From NCBI GenBank assembly GCA_947461645.1, contig CANHMN010000002.1:1-24164 (forward strand): a stretch of DNA of 24,164 bases. Reading direction: 5' to 3'. Positions 8,554-16,587 of this stretch are shown here, one piece after another. The stretch is from Chitinophagaceae bacterium (lineage in GTDB: Bacteria > Bacteroidota > Bacteroidia > Chitinophagales > Chitinophagaceae). The notes under the pieces were generated by a model that searched no databases, was not told where the DNA came from, and was given only the letters and a program-made list of their open reading frames with translations. Numbering within the stretch: position 1 is the first letter of the stretch; every line of letters starts with the position of its first letter. Position numbers and translations under genes: made by a program.

Positions 8554-8991
8554 TTACTCAAAAGCTTTTGGACTAGTGCGCTCGTAATCCTCATCGTAGC
8601 TTACAAAGAACCGCATGTAAATCACCCTGCTAAGTCTCATCATCCAGGGCTGAAGTATTACCAATGCGAGAGCATTGAAAATCAGCCACCCAAATATTCT
8701 ATTGTCTTCAGTAGAAATACCAATCAATACCCACCAAGCTACAAAAGTACTCGTTGATATGGCAACGGCGAGGGCGTAGCTCACATAGCCTGTACCATAC
8801 CAAAACCCCGGCTCCATGTCGTATTGCTGTCCGCAAACAGGGCAATTCCCATGCATATCGAAAATGTGTTTCAGGGTTAATTTTTTGTAAGGGTTATTGT
8901 CCGTGAACATCTTTCCTTTCCTGCACCTTGGGCAACGCATTTTTAATATGCTTAGGTAATAATTCGGGCGGGTGTTTTTCTTATTGTTCAT
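8554..8991 (-). CDS. DUF983 zinc-ribbon membrane protein
   Basis: This small protein (145 residues) belongs to the DUF983 family, of unknown function. It begins with a zinc-ribbon-like segment with two CPxC motifs (CPRC and CPVC, about 35 residues apart), followed by two hydrophobic helices (about residues 70-115), which suggests an inner-membrane protein with an N-terminal metal-binding knuckle. I chose the ATG at 8991 (MNNKKNTRPNYY). The longer reading to 9063 would overlap the end of the upstream ABC transporter and adds residues unlike the family. It lies 29 nt after the ABC transporter gene and is likely co-transcribed. No function can be assigned beyond the family. Confidence 0.85.
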   Translation of the reverse strand: MNNKKNTRPNYYLSILKMRCPRCRKGKMFTDNNPYKKLTLKHIFDMHGNCPVCGQQYDMEPGFWYGTGYVSYALAVAISTSTFVAWWVLIGISTEDNRIFGWLIFNALALVILQPWMMRLSRVIYMRFFVSYDEDYERTSPKAFE

Positions 8992-9020
8992 GGTAAAATG
9001 ATTGTAGCAAATTGGCTTAT

Positions 9021-10832
9021 TTAAGCCTCTCCTTTCTTGCGCTCGCCAATTTGTTGTCTCCACATGGCAAAATAAAGTCCCTTTTCATTGAGCAACTCAT
9101 TGTGGTTGCCTGTTTCAATAACCTGGCCTTTCTCAAGAACATAAATGGTATCTGCATGCATGATGGTGCTTAAGCGGTGTGCTATTAAAATGGTTATTTG
9201 CTCTTTTGCCTGAGAGATGTTTTTGATGGTATTGGTTATGGATTCTTCCGTTAATGAATCCAGTGCGGAGGTAGCTTCATCAAATATGAGAATACGGGGC
9301 TTTCGCAATAAAGCCCTTGCAATGGAAATGCGTTGTTTTTCACCGCCGCTCAGCTTTAAACCTCCTTCGCCAATGACTGTATTGATGCCATTTTCAGCAC
9401 GTTCCAGTAAATTGTTGCAGGATGCTTTTGACAAGGCTTCCCGAAGTTCGTTTTCTGTTGCATCAGGATTTACAAAAAGCAAATTTTCTTTGATGGTACC
9501 GCTGAAAAGATTGGTGTCCTGAGTAACAAAGCCAATCTGACTTCTGAGGTCATCAAAATTTATGTTGTTTTCATCAAGTTCATTGTACAGAATTCTTCCT
9601 TCTTGTGGCCGGTACAATCCAACAAGCAACTTCATTAGTGTAGATTTGCCGCTACCACTAGGTCCAACAAATGCGATTGTTTTTCCTTGTGCTACCGTAA
9701 AGCTGATTTTGTCTATGGCTTTATGAGAAGAAGACTGGTGTTGGAAAGAAACATTTTCAAATGACAAAGCACTAACCTCTCCAAGTTTTTGCGGATGGTC
9801 AGGTTGAGCCTCCGGTGGTTTACTCATAAGTTTTTCGAAGTTGTTCAGGGAAGCCTCGGCTTCTCTGTAAGAAAGCAGAATATTTCCTATTTCCTGAAGT
9901 GGCCCGAAAACAAAAAAAGAAAAAATCTGCATCGTTACCAATTGTCCTGCATCCATCTCATTTTTGAAAATGAGCCACATCAAAATAAAAAGAATTACTT
10001 GTCGAAGCGTGTTTACCAATGTTCCCTGTATAAAACTTATGCTTCTGATTTTTTTTACTTTGGTAAGCTCCAATCCTAAAATTTTATAGGTATTGGTGTT
10101 CAACCTGGTTACTTCCTGATTGGTTAGTCCTAAACTTTTTATCAACTCAATATTTCTTAAGGATTCCGTTGTTGTTCCGGCCAATGTGGTGGTTTCCGCT
10201 ACGATGTTCTTTTGAATCAGCTTTACTTTTTTACTCAGTTTGTTGGTAATGAATGTAAGGGTTCCGATTCCAATTAAATAAGCAACAGGAATTTTCCATG
10301 AGATAAATAGTGCTGCATACACAAATACGAATATGATGCCTATAATTACGCCGAACAATATGTTGATGAAATTGATCAGCAGTTTTTCTACGTCGGTTCT
10401 TACTTTGGTCAACACTGATAAGGTTTCACCGCTTCGTTGGTCTTCAAAATCCTGGTAAGGAAGTTTCATGGCGTGCTTTAAACCGTCAGTGAAAATTTTC
10501 GCTCCGAATTTTTGTATGGTCAAATTCAAAAAGTAATCTTGAAAAGCTTTCGCAATCCTGCTTACCATAGCCACAGAAATTGAAAAAAGCAAGAGGTAGA
10601 ATACGCCCAGTTGAAGATAAGGCTTGCCATTTCTCACAATCGTTTCATAGCTCCAAAAAAAATCATGGTAATCGAAGGGTTCAATTTTATTGCTTTTGTC
10701 TGCAGCAAGGTTAACGAGCTTACCCAATAAAATCGGATCAAAAAGGGAAAACCCAATATTGATGCCCGCCATGAGTAAGGTAATAAACACCAACCACTTC
10801 AGTGGTTTTAAATAATGTAACAGTATTTTCAT
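9021..10832 (-). CDS. ABC exporter, ATPase-permease fusion
   Basis: This 603-residue protein is a half-size ABC exporter of the MsbA/multidrug type that works as a homo- or heterodimer in the inner membrane. An N-terminal domain with about six membrane helices (about residues 10-310) is fused to a nucleotide-binding domain with Walker A GPSGSGKST at 390-398, signature LSGGEKQR at 494-501, Walker B LIFDEA with Asp518-Glu519, and the H-loop in LIAHRLST. All catalytic residues are present. The substrate cannot be told from sequence; lipid, drug and peptide exporters share this layout. It lies 106 nt after the ComM-like gene on the same strand and directly upstream of the DUF983 gene. Confidence 0.93.
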   Translation of the reverse strand: MKILLHYLKPLKWLVFITLLMAGINIGFSLFDPILLGKLVNLAADKSNKIEPFDYHDFFWSYETIVRNGKPYLQLGVFYLLLFSISVAMVSRIAKAFQDYFLNLTIQKFGAKIFTDGLKHAMKLPYQDFEDQRSGETLSVLTKVRTDVEKLLINFINILFGVIIGIIFVFVYAALFISWKIPVAYLIGIGTLTFITNKLSKKVKLIQKNIVAETTTLAGTTTESLRNIELIKSLGLTNQEVTRLNTNTYKILGLELTKVKKIRSISFIQGTLVNTLRQVILFILMWLIFKNEMDAGQLVTMQIFSFFVFGPLQEIGNILLSYREAEASLNNFEKLMSKPPEAQPDHPQKLGEVSALSFENVSFQHQSSSHKAIDKISFTVAQGKTIAFVGPSGSGKSTLMKLLVGLYRPQEGRILYNELDENNINFDDLRSQIGFVTQDTNLFSGTIKENLLFVNPDATENELREALSKASCNNLLERAENGINTVIGEGGLKLSGGEKQRISIARALLRKPRILIFDEATSALDSLTEESITNTIKNISQAKEQITILIAHRLSTIMHADTIYVLEKGQVIETGNHNELLNEKGLYFAMWRQQIGERKKGEA

Positions 10833-10938
10833 TTAAGTTTTTATTGAAAGCCTTTGAAAGGCGCAAGTTCCTGAAAATTGCTCATAACTAATCAAAGAGT
10901 TTCTTTGTTGATTCAATATATTGAAAGCAGGATGAAAG
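10833..10938 (-). repeat. Cluster of three inverted repeats
   Basis: The gap between the ComM-like gene and the ABC exporter holds three separate palindromes within 76 nt: TTCAATATATTGAA (10912-10925), CAAAGA-GTT-TCTTTG (10893-10907), and GCCTTTGAAAGGC (10850-10862). On the minus strand the last gives a 5-bp GC-bearing stem with a triloop, followed by CTTTCAATAAAAAC, which could act as a weak terminator or a 5' stabilising hairpin just ahead of the exporter. The first two could be operator-like sites or RNA hairpins. Function is not established. Confidence 0.45.
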
Positions 10939-12489
10939 TCATGAACCCCAATGCTCTCGATCAAGACTTCTGTATTGAATGGCTTCTGCTATATCAACAC
11001 ATGCTATGTTTTCCCGGTTGGCCAGATCAGCAATTGTTCGGCTCACTTTTAAAATTCTGTCGTATGCTCTTGCAGACAAATTAAGTTTGGTCATTGCTTT
11101 TTTCAGTAGTTCTTTGCTTTTTTCATCTATAACACAAATTTCTTTCAAGAGCTTGCTGCCCATTTGAGCATTGGCGTAAATACCTTCCATATTTTGATAC
11201 CTTATTGCTTGTCTGTTTCTGGCTGTTATTACTCTTTCTCTGATGATTTCACTTTTTTCGAAAGACTGTTTAGATGACAATTCATCAAAAGCAACAGGCG
11301 TTACTTCAACATGCAGGTCTATTCGGTCTAACAAGGGGCCGGAAATTTTATTAAGGTACTTCTGCACTGCTCCCGGAGGGCAGGAGCATGATTTTTCTGG
11401 ATGATTGAAATAGCCGCATGGGCATGGATTCATACTGGCAATTAACATGAAGCTTGCAGGAAAATCAAGGGCGATTTTTGCTCGTGAAATGGTAACTTTT
11501 CTTTCTTCCAATGGTTGCCTCATTACTTCTAATACGGTTCTTTTAAATTCCGGTAGCTCATCTAAAAACAATACACCATTATGTGCCAATGATATTTCTC
11601 CGGGCTGAGGATTGCCACCGCCTCCAACAAGTGCCGCGTCGGATATGGTATGATGCGGACTTCTGAAGGGCCGCTTGCTTACAATTGAAGTGTGCTCAGG
11701 CATTTTTCCGGCAACGCTGTGAATTTTGGTTGTCTCCAGCGCTTCTTCCAAGGAGAGTGGTGGCAGTATGGTGGGAAGTCTTTTTGCCAACATCGTTTTC
11801 CCTGCACCGGGAGGCCCAATTAAAATGGCATTGTGTCCGCCTGCTGCCGTTATTTCAAGCGCTCTCTTGATATTTTGTTGTCCTTTTACTTCCGAAAAGT
11901 CGATATCGTAATTGTTTTGTGCGCTAAAAAATTTCTCCTCACTGTTGATGCAGTAAGGTTCAGGCTTCTGTATGTCATGAAAGAATTTTGCCACCTCTTT
12001 TAGGTGCTCAATACCATATACTTTTAATCCTTTAACAAGCGCCGCTTCTCCTGCATTTGCTAGGGGAAGTATAAATCCGCTGAAACCCTCTTTTTGTGCT
12101 TGCAAAGCAATCGGAAGTGCACCTTTAATGGGTTTTACCACGCCATCTAAACCAAGCTCACCCATGATAAGGTATTTTTCCAGTTGTTCAGGATTGGGTA
12201 TTTGTCCGGTGGCGGCAAGTGTTCCCAATGCTATTGGCAAATCAAATGCGGTACCTGTTTTTTTGATATCCGCCGGCGCCAAATTAACCAGCAATTTTGT
12301 TCTGGGCATTTGAAAACCATTGCTTTTGATAGCACTTTCAATTCTTTGCAAACTTTCTTTGATAGCATTATCCGGTAATCCCACTATGAAGTACTGTGTT
12401 CCCTGATTGTTGACATCCACCTCAACAGAAATAGTTAAGGCTTCCACGCCAAATACGGCACTGCCAAATGTTTTTACAAGCATGTTCAA
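10939..12489 (-). CDS. comM: YifB/ComM-family Mg-chelatase-like AAA ATPase
   Basis: This family is best known from ComM, a hexameric branch-migration helicase that helps integrate DNA during natural transformation, but homologues are found in many species not known to be competent. The 516-residue length is typical. It has the N-terminal S5/Lon-protease-like domain (FGSAVFGVEA near residue 9, with LVNLAPADIKKTG), the AAA+ core with Walker A GPPGAGKT at 225-232 and Walker B LFLDELPEF, a Cys-rich insert (NPCPCGY and CSCPPG) likely to bind zinc, and the C-terminal helical lid. It faces away from the outer-membrane barrel gene at 12678. A near-consensus box GATCTTTG ends only 3 nt before the ATG. 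Confidence 0.92.
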   Translation of the reverse strand: MNMLVKTFGSAVFGVEALTISVEVDVNNQGTQYFIVGLPDNAIKESLQRIESAIKSNGFQMPRTKLLVNLAPADIKKTGTAFDLPIALGTLAATGQIPNPEQLEKYLIMGELGLDGVVKPIKGALPIALQAQKEGFSGFILPLANAGEAALVKGLKVYGIEHLKEVAKFFHDIQKPEPYCINSEEKFFSAQNNYDIDFSEVKGQQNIKRALEITAAGGHNAILIGPPGAGKTMLAKRLPTILPPLSLEEALETTKIHSVAGKMPEHTSIVSKRPFRSPHHTISDAALVGGGGNPQPGEISLAHNGVLFLDELPEFKRTVLEVMRQPLEERKVTISRAKIALDFPASFMLIASMNPCPCGYFNHPEKSCSCPPGAVQKYLNKISGPLLDRIDLHVEVTPVAFDELSSKQSFEKSEIIRERVITARNRQAIRYQNMEGIYANAQMGSKLLKEICVIDEKSKELLKKAMTKLNLSARAYDRILKVSRTIADLANRENIACVDIAEAIQYRSLDREHWGS

Positions 12490-12677
12490 AGATCAATTCA
12501 TTCGATGGTTCAGCCTTGTAGATTTTCTCAATTGATATGGGGAAATTTATTTTTGCCGAGCAGAAAAATAACGCTCAAAAAAGTAGTTTAAACTTAGGCT
12601 TATACTGTTCCCCGAGACTTATTTTTCCAATGTTTGTGTTATTTATGTAACTTTAATTTTATTTAAATGTTATAATA

Positions 12678-14360
12678 ATGGTTGGAAAAAATCCGGTGTT
12701 GCTTCTCGTGCTGTTGCTTTTTTCATTTACCACTTTTTCTCAATCAACCTACCTGCCATTAGATTCCAAACATCAGATATTTATTGAAAGGATGGAATTA
12801 AAAGCACAGACTGACTCTACGCTTAATTTCTCCTCCATTCAACCTTACAACAGAAAATTTCTTACTGAGGCTTTTTCAAAAATAGAAGATGAAAAAGTTG
12901 TTCATATAGATAAAGTTGATCAATACAACCTACGTAGCTTTCTAATGGCCAATAAGGAGTGGTCATCCAAGGCCTCAGCACAAATGCTGAGCAAAAGAAA
13001 TCCGCTCAAAAAGTTCTATGCCTCTCCTGTCAATTTTTTTGAAACCAACCAATCCGATTTTTTTCTTGCCGTAAATCCTGTTCTTTATTTTCAGTACGGA
13101 CAGGAAAAAGATTATGATAAGAAACTTGTCATCAATTCGAGAGGAGTTTCCGTTCGCGGTCTCATTGGCGGCAAAGTTGGCTTTGCTACCCAAGTTACTG
13201 ATAACCAGGAGAGAGGTCCATTGTTCTTTCAGGAAAAAATTCAAAACAACGGATGGAGGGCTTTGCCGGGCGTAGGCTTTTTTAAAGACTTTAAAGACGA
13301 TGTCAGCATCAACGATTATTTTGATGCACGCGGATATTTCACCTTCAACGCAACCGGATACATCGATGTGCAGTTCGGATTCGACAAAAATTTTATCGGA
13401 AACGGTTACAGAAGCCTGTTTCTCAGCGACTGGGGAAACAGCTATTTGTTTGCCAAACTCAACACCCGAATCTGGAAATTCAATTACCAAAATCTGTACA
13501 TGGAGTTGATGCCACAATTCAAAAAAGAGGGCGATACTTTGCTCGACCGAAAATATGCGGCCATGCATCACTTAAGCATCAACGTTACTCCTAAGTTGAA
13601 CATCGGTTTTTTTGAAGGAATTATTTTTAGCAGAAAAAACCATTTTGACTACGCATACCTTAACCCCATTATCTTTTACAGACATATTGAAGGAAATGCT
13701 GGCAGTCCTGACAATGCCCTGGCAGGCTTGGATTTTAAATGGAATCCATTGCGCCGAACGCAATTGTATGGACAGTTCCTGCTAGATGAATTCATTCTTT
13801 CCAAAATAAAAAACAATACCGGAAACTGGACCAACAAATTCGCTATTCAACTTGGGGCAAAATATGTAGATGCATTTGGAGTCAAACATCTTGATTTACA
13901 GGTAGAAGCCAACAGGGTTCGTCCATTTACCTATTCACACTCCGATTCAGTAAGCAATTACACCCATTACAACCAACCGCTTGCACATCCGCTTGGCGCT
14001 AACTTTGAGGAATTCTTAGCTATTGCCAATTACCAACCTTATCCCAGACTTAACCTCAACACAAAGTTCTTTTATTATAAAAAAGGCCTCGATTCTTCAG
14101 GACTCAATTTTGGTGGTAATATTTTTAGAACTTATAATTCCCGAAACGGCGATGATGGTTTCTTTCTTGCCAACGGCAACAAAGTGACTTGCACAAATAT
14201 CATCTTCAACTTATCTTATGAGATGAAACAAAACCTGTTTTTTGATTTGGGCTTTACCAGCAGAAAATTCTTCAATACCAAAGCAAATACAACTACGTCT
14301 TCAACCATCTTTCAGGCAGCCATGCGCTTAAACATTGGAAGGAGAGAATATGATTTCTAA
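12678..14360 (+). CDS. Outer-membrane barrel, RemB/Wzi-like
   Basis: This 560-residue exported protein begins with a clear signal peptide (hydrophobic LLLVLLLFSFTTFS, cleavage near Gln22). The rest is rich in alternating aromatic/polar strands and ends in a beta strand, as expected of an outer-membrane beta-barrel. The segment FIGNGYRSLFLSDWGNSYLFAK (about residues 240-260) resembles the conserved core of the Wzi capsule-attachment barrel family and of Flavobacterium RemB, a protein linked to gliding motility, so homologues are often named gliding motility protein RemB. I cannot decide between polysaccharide attachment and motility. It is a single-gene unit, divergent from comM and convergent with porT (11-nt gap). 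Confidence 0.75.
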   Translation: MVGKNPVLLLVLLLFSFTTFSQSTYLPLDSKHQIFIERMELKAQTDSTLNFSSIQPYNRKFLTEAFSKIEDEKVVHIDKVDQYNLRSFLMANKEWSSKASAQMLSKRNPLKKFYASPVNFFETNQSDFFLAVNPVLYFQYGQEKDYDKKLVINSRGVSVRGLIGGKVGFATQVTDNQERGPLFFQEKIQNNGWRALPGVGFFKDFKDDVSINDYFDARGYFTFNATGYIDVQFGFDKNFIGNGYRSLFLSDWGNSYLFAKLNTRIWKFNYQNLYMELMPQFKKEGDTLLDRKYAAMHHLSINVTPKLNIGFFEGIIFSRKNHFDYAYLNPIIFYRHIEGNAGSPDNALAGLDFKWNPLRRTQLYGQFLLDEFILSKIKNNTGNWTNKFAIQLGAKYVDAFGVKHLDLQVEANRVRPFTYSHSDSVSNYTHYNQPLAHPLGANFEEFLAIANYQPYPRLNLNTKFFYYKKGLDSSGLNFGGNIFRTYNSRNGDDGFFLANGNKVTCTNIIFNLSYEMKQNLFFDLGFTSRKFFNTKANTTTSSTIFQAAMRLNIGRREYDF

Positions 14361-14371
14361 GTTTTGAGTAC

Positions 14372-15103
14372 TTACTCGATGATCAGTGAAAAAGATATGG
14401 TTCTTGATTTCACCTGGTCTATTACATTTGAATATTTCGACGTTTCGTTTCTACTGTGTACATTTCTGAAACCCCAGCCTGCTTTAAGCTCTGGAGACAA
14501 TACAAAAACAGGGAAGTAAAAATGGAATCCTATTCCAGCTTCAATTCCATAATCAAAATTAGACAGTTTAATTTGTCTGTCGGTATTTTTTTCTCCTGCA
14601 TTCGCAGCAAAATCATATTCCACTTTTCCGCCGGCAAGCATATAAACTTTTAAATTGTTTATTCTGTCGCTGCAGAATTTGAGTTGCAATGGGAGTGCGA
14701 GTGTGATGCCCTGTACTTTACGAATCGTTAGACTGTCTTCTTTTACAAAGGGGTCAGGATATTTAAAACGGTATTCAAATGCTTTTTCTGTAAAAATAAG
14801 GTTGATGGGGTAGGTGCGTAAATCAAAATAATCGCTAAGTCGCATGTTTACCAGCCAGCCCATATTGATACCTGTGCTTTGCAAGCTCTCAATGCCGAGT
14901 ACGGAATCCTGCGCTAAAAAACTCTTGTTGTGTGAAAAATGATAATAGGCTCGGTTGGATCCCAATAAAATTCCGAAATGAAATTTTTTAGAATCATGGT
15001 CGGGCAGGTTAAGATTGTTGTTGAATTGAGCCACAGCAGAAATTGTGCTGCTGCAGACTAAAAGCAATACAATTGTTATTTTGTTCCGCAATAAATGCTG
15101 CAT
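14372..15103 (-). CDS. porT: PorT family T9SS outer-membrane protein
   Basis: PorT is a beta-barrel protein of the T9SS, needed in Porphyromonas gingivalis for secretion of gingipains. This 243-residue product matches the family length and begins with a signal peptide (IVLLLVCSSTISAVAQ, cleavage near residue 26). Alternating strands follow, with the family-like stretches FGILLGSNRAYYHF, MGWLVNMRLSDYFDLRTYP and a terminal strand RTISFSLIIE. Its ATG lies inside the 3' end of ubiE (28-nt overlap), an arrangement with ubiE upstream that I recognise from other Bacteroidota, which supports PorT over a generic porin. Other essential T9SS genes are outside the window. The secreted protease at 16588 is a likely client. 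Confidence 0.82.
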   Translation of the reverse strand: MQHLLRNKITIVLLLVCSSTISAVAQFNNNLNLPDHDSKKFHFGILLGSNRAYYHFSHNKSFLAQDSVLGIESLQSTGINMGWLVNMRLSDYFDLRTYPINLIFTEKAFEYRFKYPDPFVKEDSLTIRKVQGITLALPLQLKFCSDRINNLKVYMLAGGKVEYDFAANAGEKNTDRQIKLSNFDYGIEAGIGFHFYFPVFVLSPELKAGWGFRNVHSRNETSKYSNVIDQVKSRTISFSLIIE

Positions 15104-15819
15104 ATACCAAAGCTAAGAGGTTTACAATAGGTTTTTGTATATCCTGTGGAATCAAGTACTTCTATAAACTGCTTTCCTTCTGGAAATTTTTTTATCGATT
15201 CATCCAGGTATTTGTATGCGCCGGCATTTTTAGAAAACAATTTTCCCAAACGTGGGGTAACTATTTTCATGTAGAGCGCATAAAATTGTTTGATGACAGG
15301 CGTTTTAGGTTTGCTGAATTCAAGTACCATCAGCTTACCTCCGGGTTTTAGAACCCTCTTGATTTCTGCAAGTCCTTTTTCGAGGTGCTGAAAATTACGA
15401 ACGCCAAAGGCAACAGTAACTGCATCAAAGCTGTTGTCTGGGAAATTGATGTTCTCGCTGTCGCCACTCATCAAACTTATTTTTTCGTTAAGTTCGAGCG
15501 CATCTATTTTTTTTCTTCCAACTTCGAGCATTCCCTCGCTGATGTCTATACCGATAATTTTTTCGGGAGCTAAAATCTTATCGGCCATGATGGCAACATC
15601 CGCGGTGCCGGTAGCCACATCCAACAGGCTTTTAGGGTTTACTTCTTTCAAATGACGAAGCGCTTTTTTACGCCAAATCACATCCGTTCCTGCACTCAAA
15701 AACCTGTTTAGAAAATCGTATTTGTAAGCGATGTTGTTGAACATTTCAGCCACCTGCTCTTTTTTGCTCTGTGCCGATTCATTAAAGGGCACCACTGTAT
15801 CGTGTTCAAATTTGGTCAT
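15076..15819 (-). CDS. ubiE: Demethylmenaquinone methyltransferase UbiE/MenG
   Basis: This SAM-dependent C-methyltransferase makes menaquinone from demethylmenaquinone, the quinone used by Bacteroidota respiratory chains. The product is 247 residues with the family's motifs: FNNIAYKYDFLNRFLS near the N-terminus, SAM motif LLDVATGTADVA, the signature FDAVTVAFGVRNF, and the C-terminal CKPLSFGICSIY. I place the start at the ATG at 15819 (MTKFEHD). The reading frame stays open for 121 codons further upstream, but that part lies antisense to engB and looks unrelated. A perfect TATATTTG box at 15827-15834 leaves a leader of only a few nt. The last 28 nt overlap porT. Confidence 0.95.
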   Translation of the reverse strand: MTKFEHDTVVPFNESAQSKKEQVAEMFNNIAYKYDFLNRFLSAGTDVIWRKKALRHLKEVNPKSLLDVATGTADVAIMADKILAPEKIIGIDISEGMLEVGRKKIDALELNEKISLMSGDSENINFPDNSFDAVTVAFGVRNFQHLEKGLAEIKRVLKPGGKLMVLEFSKPKTPVIKQFYALYMKIVTPRLGKLFSKNAGAYKYLDESIKKFPEGKQFIEVLDSTGYTKTYCKPLSFGICSIYCGTK

Positions 15820-15826
15820 CTGTTTG

Positions 15827-15834
15827 CAAATATA
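15827..15834 (-). promoter_or_regulatory. ubiE-porT promoter -7 box
   Basis: The minus strand reads TATATTTG, an exact TAnnTTTG match, ending only 7 nt before the ubiE ATG. Transcription from it would start almost at the start codon, predicting a leaderless or nearly leaderless message. No good -33 TTG is visible at usual spacing. Confidence 0.55.
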
Positions 15835-15854
15835 ACACGTTTGCACTTTAAGGC

Positions 15855-15884
15855 TTTGTGTTGACTGCATATTGAGTACTTTTG
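15855..15884 (+). promoter_or_regulatory. engB promoter
   Basis: A TTTG at 15855-15858 is followed after 18 nt by TACTTTTG at 15877-15884. This fits the Bacteroidota -33/-7 pattern (TTG, 17-23 nt, TAnnTTTG). It predicts a start near 15889 and a leader of about 12 nt before the engB ATG. Confidence 0.6.
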
Positions 15885-15901
15885 TGCAATAATTTAACGG
15901 T

Positions 15902-16528
15902 ATGCCCATAAAAAGTGCAACATATTTGATCAGTAGTCCCGAATTCAGCAAATGCCCTTCTGCCGATAAACCGGAGTTTGCATTTATTGGAAGAAGCAAC
16001 GTGGGGAAATCATCTTTAATTAATATGTTGTGCAACAACGAAAAACTTGCCAAAACATCTGCATCCCCCGGAAAAACACAGTTGATCAACCATTTTGACG
16101 TATTGAGCTCTTTAGAAGACGATAGTCTGGCAAAATGGTATTTGGTTGATTTACCAGGGTATGGTTTTGCTAAAGTAAGCATCAGCAGCAGAAGAAGATG
16201 GGAGCAAATGATTGAAAATTACCTCAGAAAAAGAGATAACCTTTCCCTTGTTTTTGTTTTAATTGATGCAAGGCATTCCCCACAAAAAGTAGATATTGCT
16301 TTTCTGGAGAACATAAAAAAATGGTCTGTTCCTGTTGCCTTGGTATTTACCAAAAGTGATAAGGAAAACCAAAGCACAGTCAGCAAAAATGTAAAAGCTT
16401 TTTTAGCAGAAATGCGAAAGACATGGCAATTCCTTCCCAGACATTTTGTAACGAGTGCAATCAAGAAAACAGGAAAAAACAATGTGCTTCAGTACATAGA
16501 AGAACTTATATCGGAATTAAGTGAATAG
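15902..16528 (+). CDS. engB: Ribosome biogenesis GTPase EngB (YsxC/YihA)
   Basis: EngB is an essential small GTPase for assembly of the 50S ribosomal subunit. The 208-residue product has all G motifs: G1 GRSNVGKSS starting at Gly30, a G2 threonine in SASPGKTQ, G3 DLPGYGFA, G4 TKSD and G5 near TSAIKK. Length and N-terminal segment (AEFAFIGRSNVGKSS-like) are normal for the family. It is a monocistronic plus-strand gene divergent from ubiE, with a promoter 18 nt upstream and a strong hairpin 18 nt after its stop. Confidence 0.97.
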   Translation: MPIKSATYLISSPEFSKCPSADKPEFAFIGRSNVGKSSLINMLCNNEKLAKTSASPGKTQLINHFDVLSSLEDDSLAKWYLVDLPGYGFAKVSISSRRRWEQMIENYLRKRDNLSLVFVLIDARHSPQKVDIAFLENIKKWSVPVALVFTKSDKENQSTVSKNVKAFLAEMRKTWQFLPRHFVTSAIKKTGKNNVLQYIEELISELSE

Positions 16529-16540
16529 CCTTACTTAAAA

Positions 16541-16573
16541 TAAAAGAACCGGCCCCTAACGCCGGTTCCTTAT
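16541..16573. terminator. Bidirectional terminator, engB / protease
   Basis: A perfect 8-bp GC-rich stem GAACCGGC (16546-16553) and GCCGGTTC (16561-16568) with a 7-nt loop lies between the convergent engB and protease genes. On the minus strand it is followed by TTTTATTTTA, a good T tract for terminating the protease operon. On the plus strand the downstream run is CTTATTTC, weaker but possibly adequate for engB. Confidence 0.85.
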
Positions 16574-16587
16574 TTCACCTTTCCACC

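Noticed and set aside
8992..9063. Longer start for the DUF983 gene
   Set aside because: It would overlap the end of the ABC exporter by 43 nt and add residues unlike the family; the ATG at 8991 leaves a normal 29-nt gap.
12975..13571. 198-codon minus-strand open frame inside the outer-membrane barrel gene
   Set aside because: It is fully antisense to a gene with a clear signal peptide and barrel pattern, and its translation has no recognisable domain or codon signature.
15820..16182. 121-codon N-terminal extension of the ubiE reading frame
   Set aside because: It lies antisense to engB, has no ubiE-family similarity, and crosses the clear ubiE and engB promoter boxes. The ATG at 15819 gives the normal family length and N-terminus.
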